Shown here piece by piece: positions 7,035 to 13,683 of a DNA stretch of 13,683 nucleotides. Position 1 is the first letter of the stretch, and each line of letters opens with the position of its first letter. Origin of the DNA: Dehalococcoidales bacterium (GTDB lineage: Bacteria; Chloroflexota; Dehalococcoidia; Dehalococcoidales; UBA5760); assembly GCA_028710655.1 (NCBI GenBank), contig JAQTTS010000031.1, forward strand, positions 1-13,683, read 5' to 3'. Under the pieces are notes generated by a model that saw nothing but the letters and a program-made list of their open reading frames with translations, made no database searches and was not told the origin of the DNA. Position numbers and translations under genes: made by a program.

Positions 7035-8113
7035 TTCTCCACCTCGCTCCTGCCCGATACTCCGGCATCGGCGAAGGTGGACATCTCAGCCAGGATCCTG
7101 ACTGAGGTCTCGGCCAGTGAGATGCCCAGGGCAGCTCCGGTACCTTCGCCCAGGCGCATACCAAGGTCGAGCAGGGGCCTAAGTCCCAGGTGTTTGAGCA
7201 GCAGACGGTGGCCCGGCTCGGCGGAGACGTGAGCGGCAATCAGGAAATCCTTCACTGCCGGTGCTAGCGCCGCGGCAATCAGGGCGGCCGCCCCCGAGAT
7301 GAAGCCGTCGATTACTACCGGGATGCGGTGAGCGGCGGCGGCTAGTATTACCCCGGTAATCCCGCCAATCTCAAGCCCGCCTACTTTGGCCAGTAGCTCA
7401 ATCGGTTTGGCCGGATCGGGTTCATTCGCTCTAATTGCTCTGGTTATTACCGCTATCTTATGCTCCAGCTGCTTATCGGTTATTCCGGTGCCTCTACCGG
7501 TTACCTCGGATATCGGTCTTCCCGTCATAACGGCGCAGATAGCGCTGCTTGAGGTGGTGTTGCCGATGCCCATGTCCCCGGTGCCGATGATATCAAGCCC
7601 CTTGCTTAACTCAGCTCTGACCACCTCGATGCCTGTCTCTATCGCCCGCTTCGCCTCATCATCGCTCATCGCCGGGCCGGCCGTCATGTTGCGGGTGCCC
7701 CGGGCGATCTTCCTTGACAGGAGCCGTGGTGCGGACTTGAGCGTAGCGGCTATCCCGATGTCCACTATAACCAGCCGGACTCCCATCTGCCGGGCGATAA
7801 CGTTTACCCCGGCCCCGCCGTCGAGGAAGTTATAGACCATCTGCGGGGTCACTTCCTGGGGGTAGGCACTTACCCCTTCTGCGACTACGCCGTGGTCGGC
7901 CGCCATGACGATAATAGCCTTCTCCTTTATCCGGGGCAGGAGTCTGCCCTGAATGCCGGCCAGTTGAACGGAGAGGTCCTCGAGCCGACCCAGACTGCCC
8001 GCGGGCTTGGTCAGACTATTCTGTCTGGCCTTTGCCTCAGCCATTGCCGTTTTGTCCGGCGCCCCTATCTTTTCGATTATCTCTGATAGCGATTCCGTCA
8101 TTTCCGCTCTCAT
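7031..8113 (-). CDS. cobT: Nicotinate-nucleotide--dimethylbenzimidazole phosphoribosyltransferase
   Basis: The 360-residue protein is a standard CobT. The motifs are QNSLTKPAGSLGRLEDL (31-47), ADHGVVAEGVSAYPQEVT (72-89), GTGDMGIGNTT (177-187), AEPGHRLLLKHLGL (298-311) and LGEGTGAALG (321-330). Glu323 in the last motif corresponds to the family's catalytic base. CobT transfers phosphoribose from nicotinate mononucleotide to the lower-ligand base, giving the alpha-ribotide used by CobS. The ATG at 8113 is preceded by GAAGG; a second ATG four codons in is an alternative. It lies 27 nt after cobO copy 2 and overlaps cobS by 4 nt. Which base is used cannot be read from this sequence; no bluB or bza genes are in the window. 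Confidence 0.96.
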   Translation of the reverse strand: MRAEMTESLSEIIEKIGAPDKTAMAEAKARQNSLTKPAGSLGRLEDLSVQLAGIQGRLLPRIKEKAIIVMAADHGVVAEGVSAYPQEVTPQMVYNFLDGGAGVNVIARQMGVRLVIVDIGIAATLKSAPRLLSRKIARGTRNMTAGPAMSDDEAKRAIETGIEVVRAELSKGLDIIGTGDMGIGNTTSSSAICAVMTGRPISEVTGRGTGITDKQLEHKIAVITRAIRANEPDPAKPIELLAKVGGLEIGGITGVILAAAAHRIPVVIDGFISGAAALIAAALAPAVKDFLIAAHVSAEPGHRLLLKHLGLRPLLDLGMRLGEGTGAALGISLAETSVRILAEMSTFADAGVSGRSEVEN

Positions 8114-8140
8114 CTATGCCTTCAGTCTTGTTTGCGAAAA

Positions 8141-8671
8141 TCAGTACTCAATGCCCTTGCGTCCCTTGGTCCCTTGACGGAAATAGTGTTTCACTGCGGT
8201 CATATTAGTGACCAGGTCGGCCCGCTCGATTACCTCCCGGGGCGCCTTGCGCCCGGTCAGCACCAGCTCGACGTTATCCGGCTTTTTGTCCAGCAGGTCG
8301 ATGACCCGGGCCGTGGTGATCAGCCCTCTGTTCACCGCCGTGAAAATCTCGTCCAGGACGATGATATCGTACTTCGCTTTAGCGAGCTTTTCCTCGGCGA
8401 GGGAGAGCGTTTGCTCGGTTACCGGACGGAGTTCTTCGTTACTCTGCCGGAGGCAGATGCCCTGGTTCAGCCGGATGAATTCGAAGAGGTGACATCCGGC
8501 GGCAAGGAGCTGTTCGCCCGAGGTCTCTCCCTTGAGGAACTGGATAAAGGCTACCGACAACCCCTGGCCGGCTGCTCTTAAGGCCAGCCCGAGGGCGGCG
8601 GTGGTCTTACCCTTGCCCTCGCCGGTATAAACCTGGATATAGCCCCTGACCAGGCGCTCCTTCCTCTTCAT
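8141..8671 (-). CDS. cobO: Corrinoid adenosyltransferase, CobO/BtuR family (copy 2)
   Basis: This is a second complete CobO-type enzyme, of 176 residues. It has the P-loop GEGKGKTT (17-24), IIVLDEI with the acidic pair (107-108), LVLTGR (136-141), ADLVTNM (151-157) and AVKHYF. The order and length match the family, which adenosylates Co(I) corrinoids with ATP. It resembles copy 1 closely in the first 30 residues and the last 45, but the middle differs, here with the more usual EIFTAVNRGLI after the DE pair. It is the second gene of the salvage operon, starting 4 nt after the asparagine-synthase-like gene, so it is probably the one that adenosylates imported cobinamide before CobU acts. Confidence 0.93.
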   Translation of the reverse strand: MKRKERLVRGYIQVYTGEGKGKTTAALGLALRAAGQGLSVAFIQFLKGETSGEQLLAAGCHLFEFIRLNQGICLRQSNEELRPVTEQTLSLAEEKLAKAKYDIIVLDEIFTAVNRGLITTARVIDLLDKKPDNVELVLTGRKAPREVIERADLVTNMTAVKHYFRQGTKGRKGIEY

Positions 8672-8675
8672 CGCT

Positions 8676-9596
8676 CTATAGCCCCCTGCTCCAGCCGCAG
8701 ACCCGGCAGTGGCAGCTCTGCGGTGCTATCCCCGTACCGCAGCCGGGACAGCCTGTTTCTCCCGGTTGCGGCGGCGGAATCTCGCCGACTACCCGGCGGT
8801 AGGTCCGGTAGTAGAAGAGGTGATCCCGGCTCAAGAACTTCACGGGAAGGGTTGCCTCTGCCTCCGCCAGTTCCTCGTCGGAAATCATGGCACCGATTAT
8901 GTCATGCAGCCGGCTGAAGCCGGAGCCCACCTCGATAGGGCGCTTGGTCTGCCAGGCGATTTCCTCGGGCAGCCAGGGCGCAAAGGCCTCTCGCAGTATC
9001 CATTTACCATGTCTAACGCCGTGGCGCTCCCTGATCTTTAGTTCGGGACTGATGGCGAGGGCAAGTTCGATAATGTCTCTATCCAGAAAGGGCTGTTTTA
9101 CCTCGACTCCCAGGTGGGCGCCGAGGCGGCTGGATGAGAAACTCATCTTTTCGGCGAGCCGGGGCAGGTACTCTTTCAGGTCTAAGTCCAGCATATAGCC
9201 ATAGCCGGCAAAGAGCTCATCGGCCCCGTCCCCGGTAATGACGCTCTTAATGCCCTGCTCCCGGGCTGACCTTAGCCCCAGGTATACCGCCAGGTCGTTG
9301 GGTAGTGCAGGGTCAAAGCTGCCCAGAATCTTTATCACCTCGGGTACCACCTCCAGGGCCTCGTCGGTGCTGATGCTCTTTGGGTAGAATTCTAGGCCGA
9401 GCTTACCGGCCAGCATTTCGACATACTTCAGGTCTTCTCCGTACCCGTTGAGCCTTATGTTCAGCCCGATGGCCCCCGGGGAAAGCAAAGCCAGGATGCT
9501 GGTATCCAGGCCCCCGGAGAGCAGGATACCCCGGGCCATATTTCTTTTTAACGCCTTTTCCAGGCGTGACCGCAGCTCTTGAAGAATGTCTTCCAA
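8676..9596 (-). CDS. Stand-alone asparagine-synthase-like ATP-pyrophosphatase with C-terminal Cys cluster
   Basis: The 306-residue protein corresponds to the synthetase half of class-B asparagine synthases. The PP-loop SGGLDTS (27-33), LGSFDPALPNDL (91-102), GDGADELFAGY (122-132) and VKQPFLDRDIIELA (166-179) are all intact. This domain adenylates a carboxylate and then amidates it. The N-terminal glutamine-hydrolysing domain with its catalytic Cys2 is absent, so ammonia must come from solution or a partner. The C-terminus carries CPGCG (283-287) and CHCRVCG (295-301), a five-cysteine zinc-ribbon-like tail. The start is TTG at 9596; a stop codon sits directly upstream in frame, and AGGT lies just before it. 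The next candidate, an ATG at codon 20, would leave only seven residues before the PP-loop. It heads the corrinoid salvage operon, 4 nt before cobO. The substrate is unknown; a corrinoid carboxylate is a speculative candidate. Confidence 0.82.
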   Translation of the reverse strand: MEDILQELRSRLEKALKRNMARGILLSGGLDTSILALLSPGAIGLNIRLNGYGEDLKYVEMLAGKLGLEFYPKSISTDEALEVVPEVIKILGSFDPALPNDLAVYLGLRSAREQGIKSVITGDGADELFAGYGYMLDLDLKEYLPRLAEKMSFSSSRLGAHLGVEVKQPFLDRDIIELALAISPELKIRERHGVRHGKWILREAFAPWLPEEIAWQTKRPIEVGSGFSRLHDIIGAMISDEELAEAEATLPVKFLSRDHLFYYRTYRRVVGEIPPPQPGETGCPGCGTGIAPQSCHCRVCGWSRGL

Positions 9597-9610
9597 TTAT
9601 TACCTGCTTC

Positions 9611-9663
9611 GGGGTAGTTCAACACAGTATGCAGACCGGGCGTCTCTGTCAAGCTCCTACCCC
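9611..9663 (-). promoter_or_regulatory. Nested inverted repeat in the leader of the leftward salvage operon
   Basis: Read on the minus strand, GGGGTAG (9663-9657) pairs perfectly with CTACCCC (9617-9611). Inside, ACAG/CTGT (9649-9646 with 9627-9624) and AGAC/GTCT (9645-9642 with 9636-9633) stack into an inner hairpin with the loop GCCCG. The outer 3' arm ends 14 nt before the TTG start, close to the ribosome site, so folding could affect translation. It lacks the B12-box and the length of a cobalamin riboswitch. Regulatory function is inferred. Confidence 0.45.
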
Positions 9664-9702
9664 AGACCCGCAACAACTCAAACAAACTTTCTCAAAGAAA
9701 AG

Positions 9703-9732
9703 TGGACTTGTATTTACTTTTGGTAGTATTAT
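9703..9732 (+). promoter_or_regulatory. Candidate promoter for btuFCD-cbiB
   Basis: TGGACT (9703-9708) and TATTAT (9727-9732) match the -35 and -10 consensus at 4/6 and 5/6, with 18 bases between. Transcription would begin near 9739, leaving a leader of roughly 100 nt before btuF, too short for a complete cobalamin riboswitch. The -10 overlaps the minus-strand TATAAT, so the divergent operons may compete for polymerase or share a regulator. Confidence 0.4.
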
Positions 9733-9733
9733 A
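9728..9733 (-). promoter_or_regulatory. Candidate -10 element for the leftward operon
   Basis: The minus strand reads TATAAT, a perfect consensus -10 hexamer, which would give a leader of about 125 nt containing the nested inverted repeat. I found no good -35 at 16-18 bases upstream. The hexamer overlaps the -10 of the opposite promoter for btuF. Confidence 0.35.
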
Positions 9734-9836
9734 CCCTAAAGAGCAACGAAAAGCACTAATCCCAAGTTTCGAAGTGAGTTGTCGTCATAAATATTGCTCT
9801 CTTTTGTGGTAGTCGTAAATAGGAGTGGTGTCGCCG

Positions 9837-10763
9837 ATGAAGAAAAAAATTGGCTGTGCTGCTGTTTTCCTTGCCCAGCTCGGTCTTCTGGTCGCCTGTA
9901 CCCCGACCGCCGGGGAGGTGGTGTCCTCGTGTGGAGTGACTGACCAGCTGGGCCGGACAGTCGAATTTGATAACGTCCCGCAGCGGATTGTTTCGCTTGC
10001 TCCCAGCAATACCGAAATACTGTTTGCTCTGGGTCTGGACGATAGAGTGGTCGGAGTAACTGAGTACTGCGATTACCCCGCGGCAGCCAGGGATAAGGCG
10101 GTAATCGGCGGTTTTAGTACCGGTGATTTGGAAAGGGTGGTTGCCCTCTCTCCCGATCTGGTACTGGCCACCAGCATGCATGAAGCAGATGTCCTTCCGG
10201 CGCTGGAAAAGAGGGGGCTGACTGTTTTTGTACTTGCCCCGGCCACGCTTGATGAGGTGCTGGAGTCGATTAGCCTGGTCGGCGAGGTTACCGGGAAGGT
10301 AGAGGAGGCGGCTGGGCTGGTTAACGATATGAATAGGCGGATATCCGCGGTGACGGCAAAGACGGCCGGGCTCTCCTCGGAGCAAAGGCCGCGGGTCTTC
10401 TTCATTACCTGGCATGATCCCCTGATGACGCCCGGCTCGGAGACTCGTCACGACGAGCTGATTCAAATGGCGGGAGGAGTGAACATTGCCCGCGACCTTA
10501 TCGGCTATGCCGATATCAGTCTGGAGGCGGTAATCGAGGCTAACCCGGAAGTGATGATTGCCGGCGTCGGCATGGGAGATGGTGAGGACCTGCCCGCTCA
10601 GTTTATGAGAACGGAGCCGAGGCTGGGAAATACCGAAGCCCGCCGTAACGGATGGATATATGAAGTAGATACCGACCTGGAGGGCCGTCCCGGGCCGCGC
10701 ATAGTCGATGCGCTGGAGGCGTTTGCTCGCTTCATCCACCCGGAACTGTTTGCCGGAGGCTGA
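9837..10763 (+). CDS. btuF: Corrinoid ABC transporter substrate-binding lipoprotein
   Basis: From the ATG at 9837 the protein has 308 residues. It begins with a lipoprotein signal peptide: KKK, a hydrophobic stretch and the lipobox LVAC with the lipidated Cys at position 21. The AGGAG site at 9821-9825 fits this ATG, while two in-frame GTG codons at 9825 and 9828 overlap or abut it and are poorer choices. The mature part is a class III periplasmic-binding-protein fold; QRIVSLAPSNTEILFALGLD and VGVTEYCDYP are characteristic of BtuF-type receptors, and a long linker helix joins the two lobes. It would capture cobalamin or cobinamide outside the membrane and deliver it to BtuC. Related receptors bind iron siderophores; the B12 assignment rests on these motifs plus the downstream cbiB and divergent cob genes. 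Confidence 0.9.
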   Translation: MKKKIGCAAVFLAQLGLLVACTPTAGEVVSSCGVTDQLGRTVEFDNVPQRIVSLAPSNTEILFALGLDDRVVGVTEYCDYPAAARDKAVIGGFSTGDLERVVALSPDLVLATSMHEADVLPALEKRGLTVFVLAPATLDEVLESISLVGEVTGKVEEAAGLVNDMNRRISAVTAKTAGLSSEQRPRVFFITWHDPLMTPGSETRHDELIQMAGGVNIARDLIGYADISLEAVIEANPEVMIAGVGMGDGEDLPAQFMRTEPRLGNTEARRNGWIYEVDTDLEGRPGPRIVDALEAFARFIHPELFAGG

Positions 10764-10799
10764 GGAGACTACCGGGTCTATCTGATGTAATGAAAGTAT

Positions 10800-10815
10800 G
10801 CCCGGAGTCCCGGGC
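10800..10815 (+). promoter_or_regulatory. Hairpin just upstream of the btuC ribosome site
   Basis: GCCCGG, AGTC, CCGGGC is a perfect six-base-pair GC stem with a four-base loop, ending directly before GCGGAGG and a run of five T. It lies in the 67-nt gap between btuF and btuC. It could stabilise the btuF message or tune btuC expression so that the receptor is made in excess over the permease; either role is inferred. Confidence 0.4.
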
Positions 10816-10830
10816 GGCGGAGGTTTTTAA

Positions 10831-11919
10831 GTGGCTCCGTATCGGAGGGGATCCTCTCTTACCGCACGGCCTGTGCCCGGCCTTGCCCGGCGGTGCCGCC
10901 GGATATGTGCCATAATCGGGCTTCTGGCAGCGCTGGGGGGGGTGATCGTGTTTGCCACCGTCATGGGCAGCGTTCGCATTCCCTTCACCACTACCTTCCG
11001 CCTTCTCCTTGACCAGTTGCCGGGGATTGATATCGCCTCCACCTGGCAGAGCACTACCGAGACGATAATTCTCTCGCTGCGCCTGCCCCGGGTAGTCCTG
11101 GCCGGTATTGCCGGTGCCGCCCTCTCCACCGCCGGGGCTACCTATCAGGGGCTGTTCCGTAACCCGCTGGCCGATCCTTACCTTATCGGTGTGACACAGG
11201 GAGCGGCACTGGGGGCTGTCATTGGATTCTCGCTACCCTTCCAGTGGCAGGGGGTTGGGTTCGGTGTTATCCCCATGCTCGCTTTTGCCGGGGCGCTGGT
11301 TACGGTGTTCGTTGTCTATAACCTGGCCCGGGTTGGCAAAGCCATCCCCACCACCACTCTTATTCTGGCCGGAGTTGCTTTGGGTGCCCTTTGCTCGTCG
11401 ATTGTCTCCTACCTGATTATCACCAGCGGTGACAAGATGCACGGTATTGTATTCTGGCTGATGGGTAGTTTCTCACTGAGTGACTGGTCGGAGGTAAGGT
11501 TTGTTCTTCCCTATGTCATAACCGGGGTGGTTGTCATTCTGCTCCATGCCCGTTCTCTTAACGTGATGCAGCTTGATGAGGAGCAGGCGCAGCAACTGGG
11601 AGTCGATGTTGAAAAGGTGAAACGCATTCTGCTTGCTGCAGCCACCCTGATTACGGCCGCTGCTGTTTCCTTCGTGGGCACCATCGGCTTTGTCGGCATT
11701 ATCATTCCTCATACCGTTCGTCTCATCTGGGGGCCTGACTACCGTTTTCTCCTGCCCCTGTCGCTCCTGAGTGGGGCCGTCTTTTTGATCCTGGCTGACC
11801 TGGTGGCGCGTACCGCTCTGGCGCCGATGGAGATACCGGTGGGGGTCATCACCGCCATCTGCGGGGCTCCCTTCTTCCTCTATATCCTGAGGCGTAAGAG
11901 GAAGGCGGTCTTCTTCTAA
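10831..11919 (+). CDS. btuC: Corrinoid ABC transporter permease
   Basis: The 362-residue protein is a FecCD/BtuC-family permease with about ten hydrophobic segments. Hallmarks are RLPRVVLAGIAGAALSTAG (84-102), GLFRNPLADPYLIG (107-120), FWLMGSFS (208-215) and GFVGIIIPHTVRL with the following GPDYRFLLP near residues 288-311. Two copies form the transmembrane channel of the type II importer with BtuF and BtuD. The start is GTG at 10831, seven bases after a strong GGAGG (10819-10823). The N-terminal 25 residues are unusually Arg-rich before the first helix, consistent with a cytoplasmic start. btuD begins 12 nt after the stop, so the two are in one operon. Confidence 0.93.
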   Translation: MAPYRRGSSLTARPVPGLARRCRRICAIIGLLAALGGVIVFATVMGSVRIPFTTTFRLLLDQLPGIDIASTWQSTTETIILSLRLPRVVLAGIAGAALSTAGATYQGLFRNPLADPYLIGVTQGAALGAVIGFSLPFQWQGVGFGVIPMLAFAGALVTVFVVYNLARVGKAIPTTTLILAGVALGALCSSIVSYLIITSGDKMHGIVFWLMGSFSLSDWSEVRFVLPYVITGVVVILLHARSLNVMQLDEEQAQQLGVDVEKVKRILLAAATLITAAAVSFVGTIGFVGIIIPHTVRLIWGPDYRFLLPLSLLSGAVFLILADLVARTALAPMEIPVGVITAICGAPFFLYILRRKRKAVFF

Positions 11920-11931
11920 AGGATATCTGAG

Positions 11932-12768
11932 ATGATTGAACTGGAACTGGATAACCTTACCCTAGCCTACGGACGGAATGTGGTGGTAAGAGACTTGGCC
12001 TTTCGGGTATCACCCGGGGAGATGGTGGGGCTTATCGGGCCGAACGGCTCGGGGAAGTCGACCGTTGTCCGGGCGCTCAGCCGGGTTATTTCGCCGGTGT
12101 CGGGGCGGGTACTCGTGGGGGGTAGAGACGTTCAGGAGATATCCCGCGGGGAATTGGCCTGCCTGCTCGGCGTGGTGCCCCAGATAGCAATCCTGCCCGG
12201 TACCTTTACCGCCTTCGAGATAGTGCTGATGGGGAGGAATCCCCATCTTGGCTTTCTCCAGCATGAGGGCGTCAGGGATATGGAGGTTGCCTGGCGGGCG
12301 ATGGAGATGACCGGGACACAGCCCTTTGCCCAGCGCAGGATAAACGAGCTCTCCGGCGGAGAGATCCAGCGTGTCGTGATTGCCCGTGTTCTGGCCCAGG
12401 AGCCGAAATCGGTTCTCCTCGATGAGCCTACGGCGAGCCTGGATATCAGCTATCAGGTTGAAATCATGGATCTGATTAAGGGCCTCTGCCGGGAGTACAG
12501 ACTGACGGTGGTCATCGTCCTTCACGATCTGAATCTTGCCGCGCAGTATTGTGATCGTCTTGTCCTGATGAAGGAGGGCCGGCTCCACGCCCAGGGAGCA
12601 CCGGATGAGGTCATTAATCCCCGTAATATCAAGGAGGTCTACGGTGCTGAGGACTGCGTCTATCCCCACCCTGCTGGTGGCGCACCGGTGGTTCTGCCCC
12701 GGGCAGGCGGCAGCCGGAGCGCTGGATCCCTGGACTTACCTGATAGAACAGAAGAGGGAAAGGATTAG
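11932..12768 (+). CDS. btuD: Corrinoid ABC transporter ATPase
   Basis: The 278-residue protein is an ABC ATPase of the FecE/BtuD type. It has Walker A GPNGSGKST (36-44), the Q-loop VPQ (Gln84), signature LSGGE (140-144), Walker B VLLDEP with the D-loop ASLD (161-171) and the switch His198 in VLHDLNLA. All catalytic residues are intact. It powers import through BtuC by ATP hydrolysis on the cytoplasmic face. The ATG at 11932 follows AAAGGA with a 12-nt gap from btuC. Residues after about 245 form a Gly/Ala/Pro-rich tail with no recognised motif. The stop is 6 nt before cbiB, supporting one transcript for import and the next assembly step. Confidence 0.93.
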   Translation: MIELELDNLTLAYGRNVVVRDLAFRVSPGEMVGLIGPNGSGKSTVVRALSRVISPVSGRVLVGGRDVQEISRGELACLLGVVPQIAILPGTFTAFEIVLMGRNPHLGFLQHEGVRDMEVAWRAMEMTGTQPFAQRRINELSGGEIQRVVIARVLAQEPKSVLLDEPTASLDISYQVEIMDLIKGLCREYRLTVVIVLHDLNLAAQYCDRLVLMKEGRLHAQGAPDEVINPRNIKEVYGAEDCVYPHPAGGAPVVLPRAGGSRSAGSLDLPDRTEEGKD

Positions 12769-12774
12769 TCGGTA

Positions 12775-13683
12775 ATGGCGGTTCTGCTGGCACTGGCGAT
12801 CGCTTTGGTCATCGATTTTGCGGTGGGGGAACCCCCGCGCGCAATACACCCCGTGGTGGGGATGGGCAGACTAATTTCCTGCCTGGTCGGGCGGGTCTCC
12901 GCTCGCTCCCCTCGGGTCCGGTTTGCCTGTGGGTGCGGCATCACCCTGCTCACGGTAGCGGTCTTTGCCGTCCCCGCTTATTTTCTGCTTTCTTTCCTGG
13001 GGAATACCAGCCTAGTCGCCTATGTTATTGTCGGAGCGTTGCTTCTTAAGTCTACCTTTTCCCTGAGGGAGCTACGCCGGGTGGCGCTCGGCATCAAGGA
13101 GCTTCTCGAGAATGGGAAACTGGATGAGGTACGCTCCGGGCTACGGGCCTTGGTCAGTCGTGATACCACCAAACTCTCCACGCCGCTTCTGGTCTCGGCG
13201 GCGGTGGAGTCGACCGCCGAGAGCGCCTGTGACGGCTTTGTGGCGCCGCTCTTTTTCTTTCTCCTCTTCGGTGTCCCTGGAGCACTTGCCTACCGTTGCG
13301 TGAATACCCTGGACAGTATGATCGGATATCACGGTGAGTACGAGTATTTGGGCAAGTTCCCCAGCCGGATGGACGACGGACTGAACTACATACCGGCCCG
13401 GATGACGGCGCTGCTGATCGTTCTGGCTGCTTTCTTATCCGGACGGGACGGCCGTCGGGCGTGGCAGGTGGCGCTTGCCGACCACGGCCGGACGGAAAGC
13501 CCTAATGCCGGCTGGCCGATGGCGGCTGCCGCCGGTGCCCTCGGTGTGCGACTGGATAAGGTGGGCCAGTACCATCTGGGCATGATGGATAATCCGCTGG
13601 TTCCCGGCACCATCGGCGGGGCGGTAAAGCTGGTGGGGGTGGCGGCGGCCGTCTGGATGCTGGTATGCTATGCTGTTGAGGTG
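12775..13683 (+). CDS. cbiB: Adenosylcobinamide-phosphate synthase, 3' end outside window
   Basis: The frame is open from the ATG at 12775 to the right edge, giving 303 residues and no stop. Family members are usually only slightly longer, so little is missing. CbiB (CobD in some nomenclatures) is a membrane enzyme that amidates adenosylcobyric acid with aminopropanol or its phosphate, giving cobinamide. Motifs are DFAVGEPP (14-21), HPVVGMG (25-31), LVSRDT (126-131), ESTAES (145-150), NTLDSMIGY (177-185), RMDDGLNYIPARM (198-210) and SPNAGWPMAA (242-251), with hydrophobic helices between. It begins 6 nt after btuD. Its presence means that the cell can enter the pathway at cobyric acid as well as at cobinamide. 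A threonine-phosphate decarboxylase would be expected nearby but is not visible. Confidence 0.95.
   Translation, partial: MAVLLALAIALVIDFAVGEPPRAIHPVVGMGRLISCLVGRVSARSPRVRFACGCGITLLTVAVFAVPAYFLLSFLGNTSLVAYVIVGALLLKSTFSLRELRRVALGIKELLENGKLDEVRSGLRALVSRDTTKLSTPLLVSAAVESTAESACDGFVAPLFFFLLFGVPGALAYRCVNTLDSMIGYHGEYEYLGKFPSRMDDGLNYIPARMTALLIVLAAFLSGRDGRRAWQVALADHGRTESPNAGWPMAAAAGALGVRLDKVGQYHLGMMDNPLVPGTIGGAVKLVGVAAAVWMLVCYAVEV

Noticed and set aside
8141..8671. cobO copy 2 as a degenerate pseudogene
   Set aside because: All family motifs are intact, the length is normal, and it is tightly embedded in an operon.
9597..9836. Cobalamin riboswitch upstream of btuF or of the leftward operon
   Set aside because: Neither strand shows the B12-box with the other conserved core segments, and each leader is about 100-125 nt, shorter than the usual element of roughly 200 nt.
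9756..10739. A 327-codon open frame antisense to nearly all of btuF
   Set aside because: It has no recognisable domain, its composition looks like out-of-frame translation of GC-rich DNA, and btuF on the other strand is unmistakable.
1..13683. tRNA genes, CRISPR arrays, insertion sequences or integration sites
   Set aside because: I saw no T-loop-like motif with cloverleaf context, no regularly spaced repeats, no transposase or integrase frame, and no terminal inverted repeats.

Overview
This is a bacterial window, fairly GC-rich by eye, dominated by genes for taking up corrinoids (vitamin B12 relatives), adenosylating them and attaching the lower ligand. The mix of genes recalls the corrinoid-scavenging Chloroflexota (Dehalococcoidia-like): a B12 ABC importer, CbiB, CobT, CobS, CobU and two CobO-type adenosyltransferases, with no corrin-ring synthesis gene in view. 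The taxonomic placement is inference from gene content only; the window holds no rRNA or other lineage marker.

Layout. (1) 2-1871, + strand: the 3' part of serA (D-3-phosphoglycerate dehydrogenase), then an acetamidase/formamidase-family amidohydrolase. (2) 2061-3379, + strand: a two-gene unit of a winged-helix regulator with a large uncharacterised C-terminal domain and, 2 nt later, a CobO/BtuR corrinoid adenosyltransferase. A plausible promoter lies just upstream. (3) 3478-5292, - strand: typA/bipA, the translation-factor-like GTPase, a housekeeping gene convergent with the cobO unit. (4) 5293-5672: a 380-base stretch with no convincing gene, containing two tight hairpins and an AT-rich palindrome. 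(5) 9596-5673, - strand: a compact five-gene operon read as asparagine-synthase-like protein > second cobO > cobT > cobS > cobU, with gaps of 4, 27, -4 and 24 nt. (6) 9597-9836: a divergent control region with a good -10 element on each strand and a nested inverted repeat just upstream of the leftward operon. (7) 9837-13683, + strand: btuF-btuC-btuD (lipoprotein receptor, permease, ATPase) followed by cbiB, which runs off the right edge.

How the genes work together. BtuFCD would import cobinamide or cobalamin. CobO adenosylates the corrinoid. CbiB attaches the aminopropanol arm. CobU activates adenosylcobinamide to the GDP form. CobT activates the lower-ligand base as its alpha-ribotide. CobS joins the two halves. 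The set therefore encodes import plus nucleotide-loop assembly or remodelling.

The least explained parts are the stand-alone asparagine-synthase-like protein that heads the salvage operon (no glutaminase domain, a cysteine cluster at its C-terminus), the unknown regulator coupled to the first cobO, and the structured leader between the divergent operons. I found no convincing cobalamin riboswitch, tRNA, CRISPR array or mobile element.
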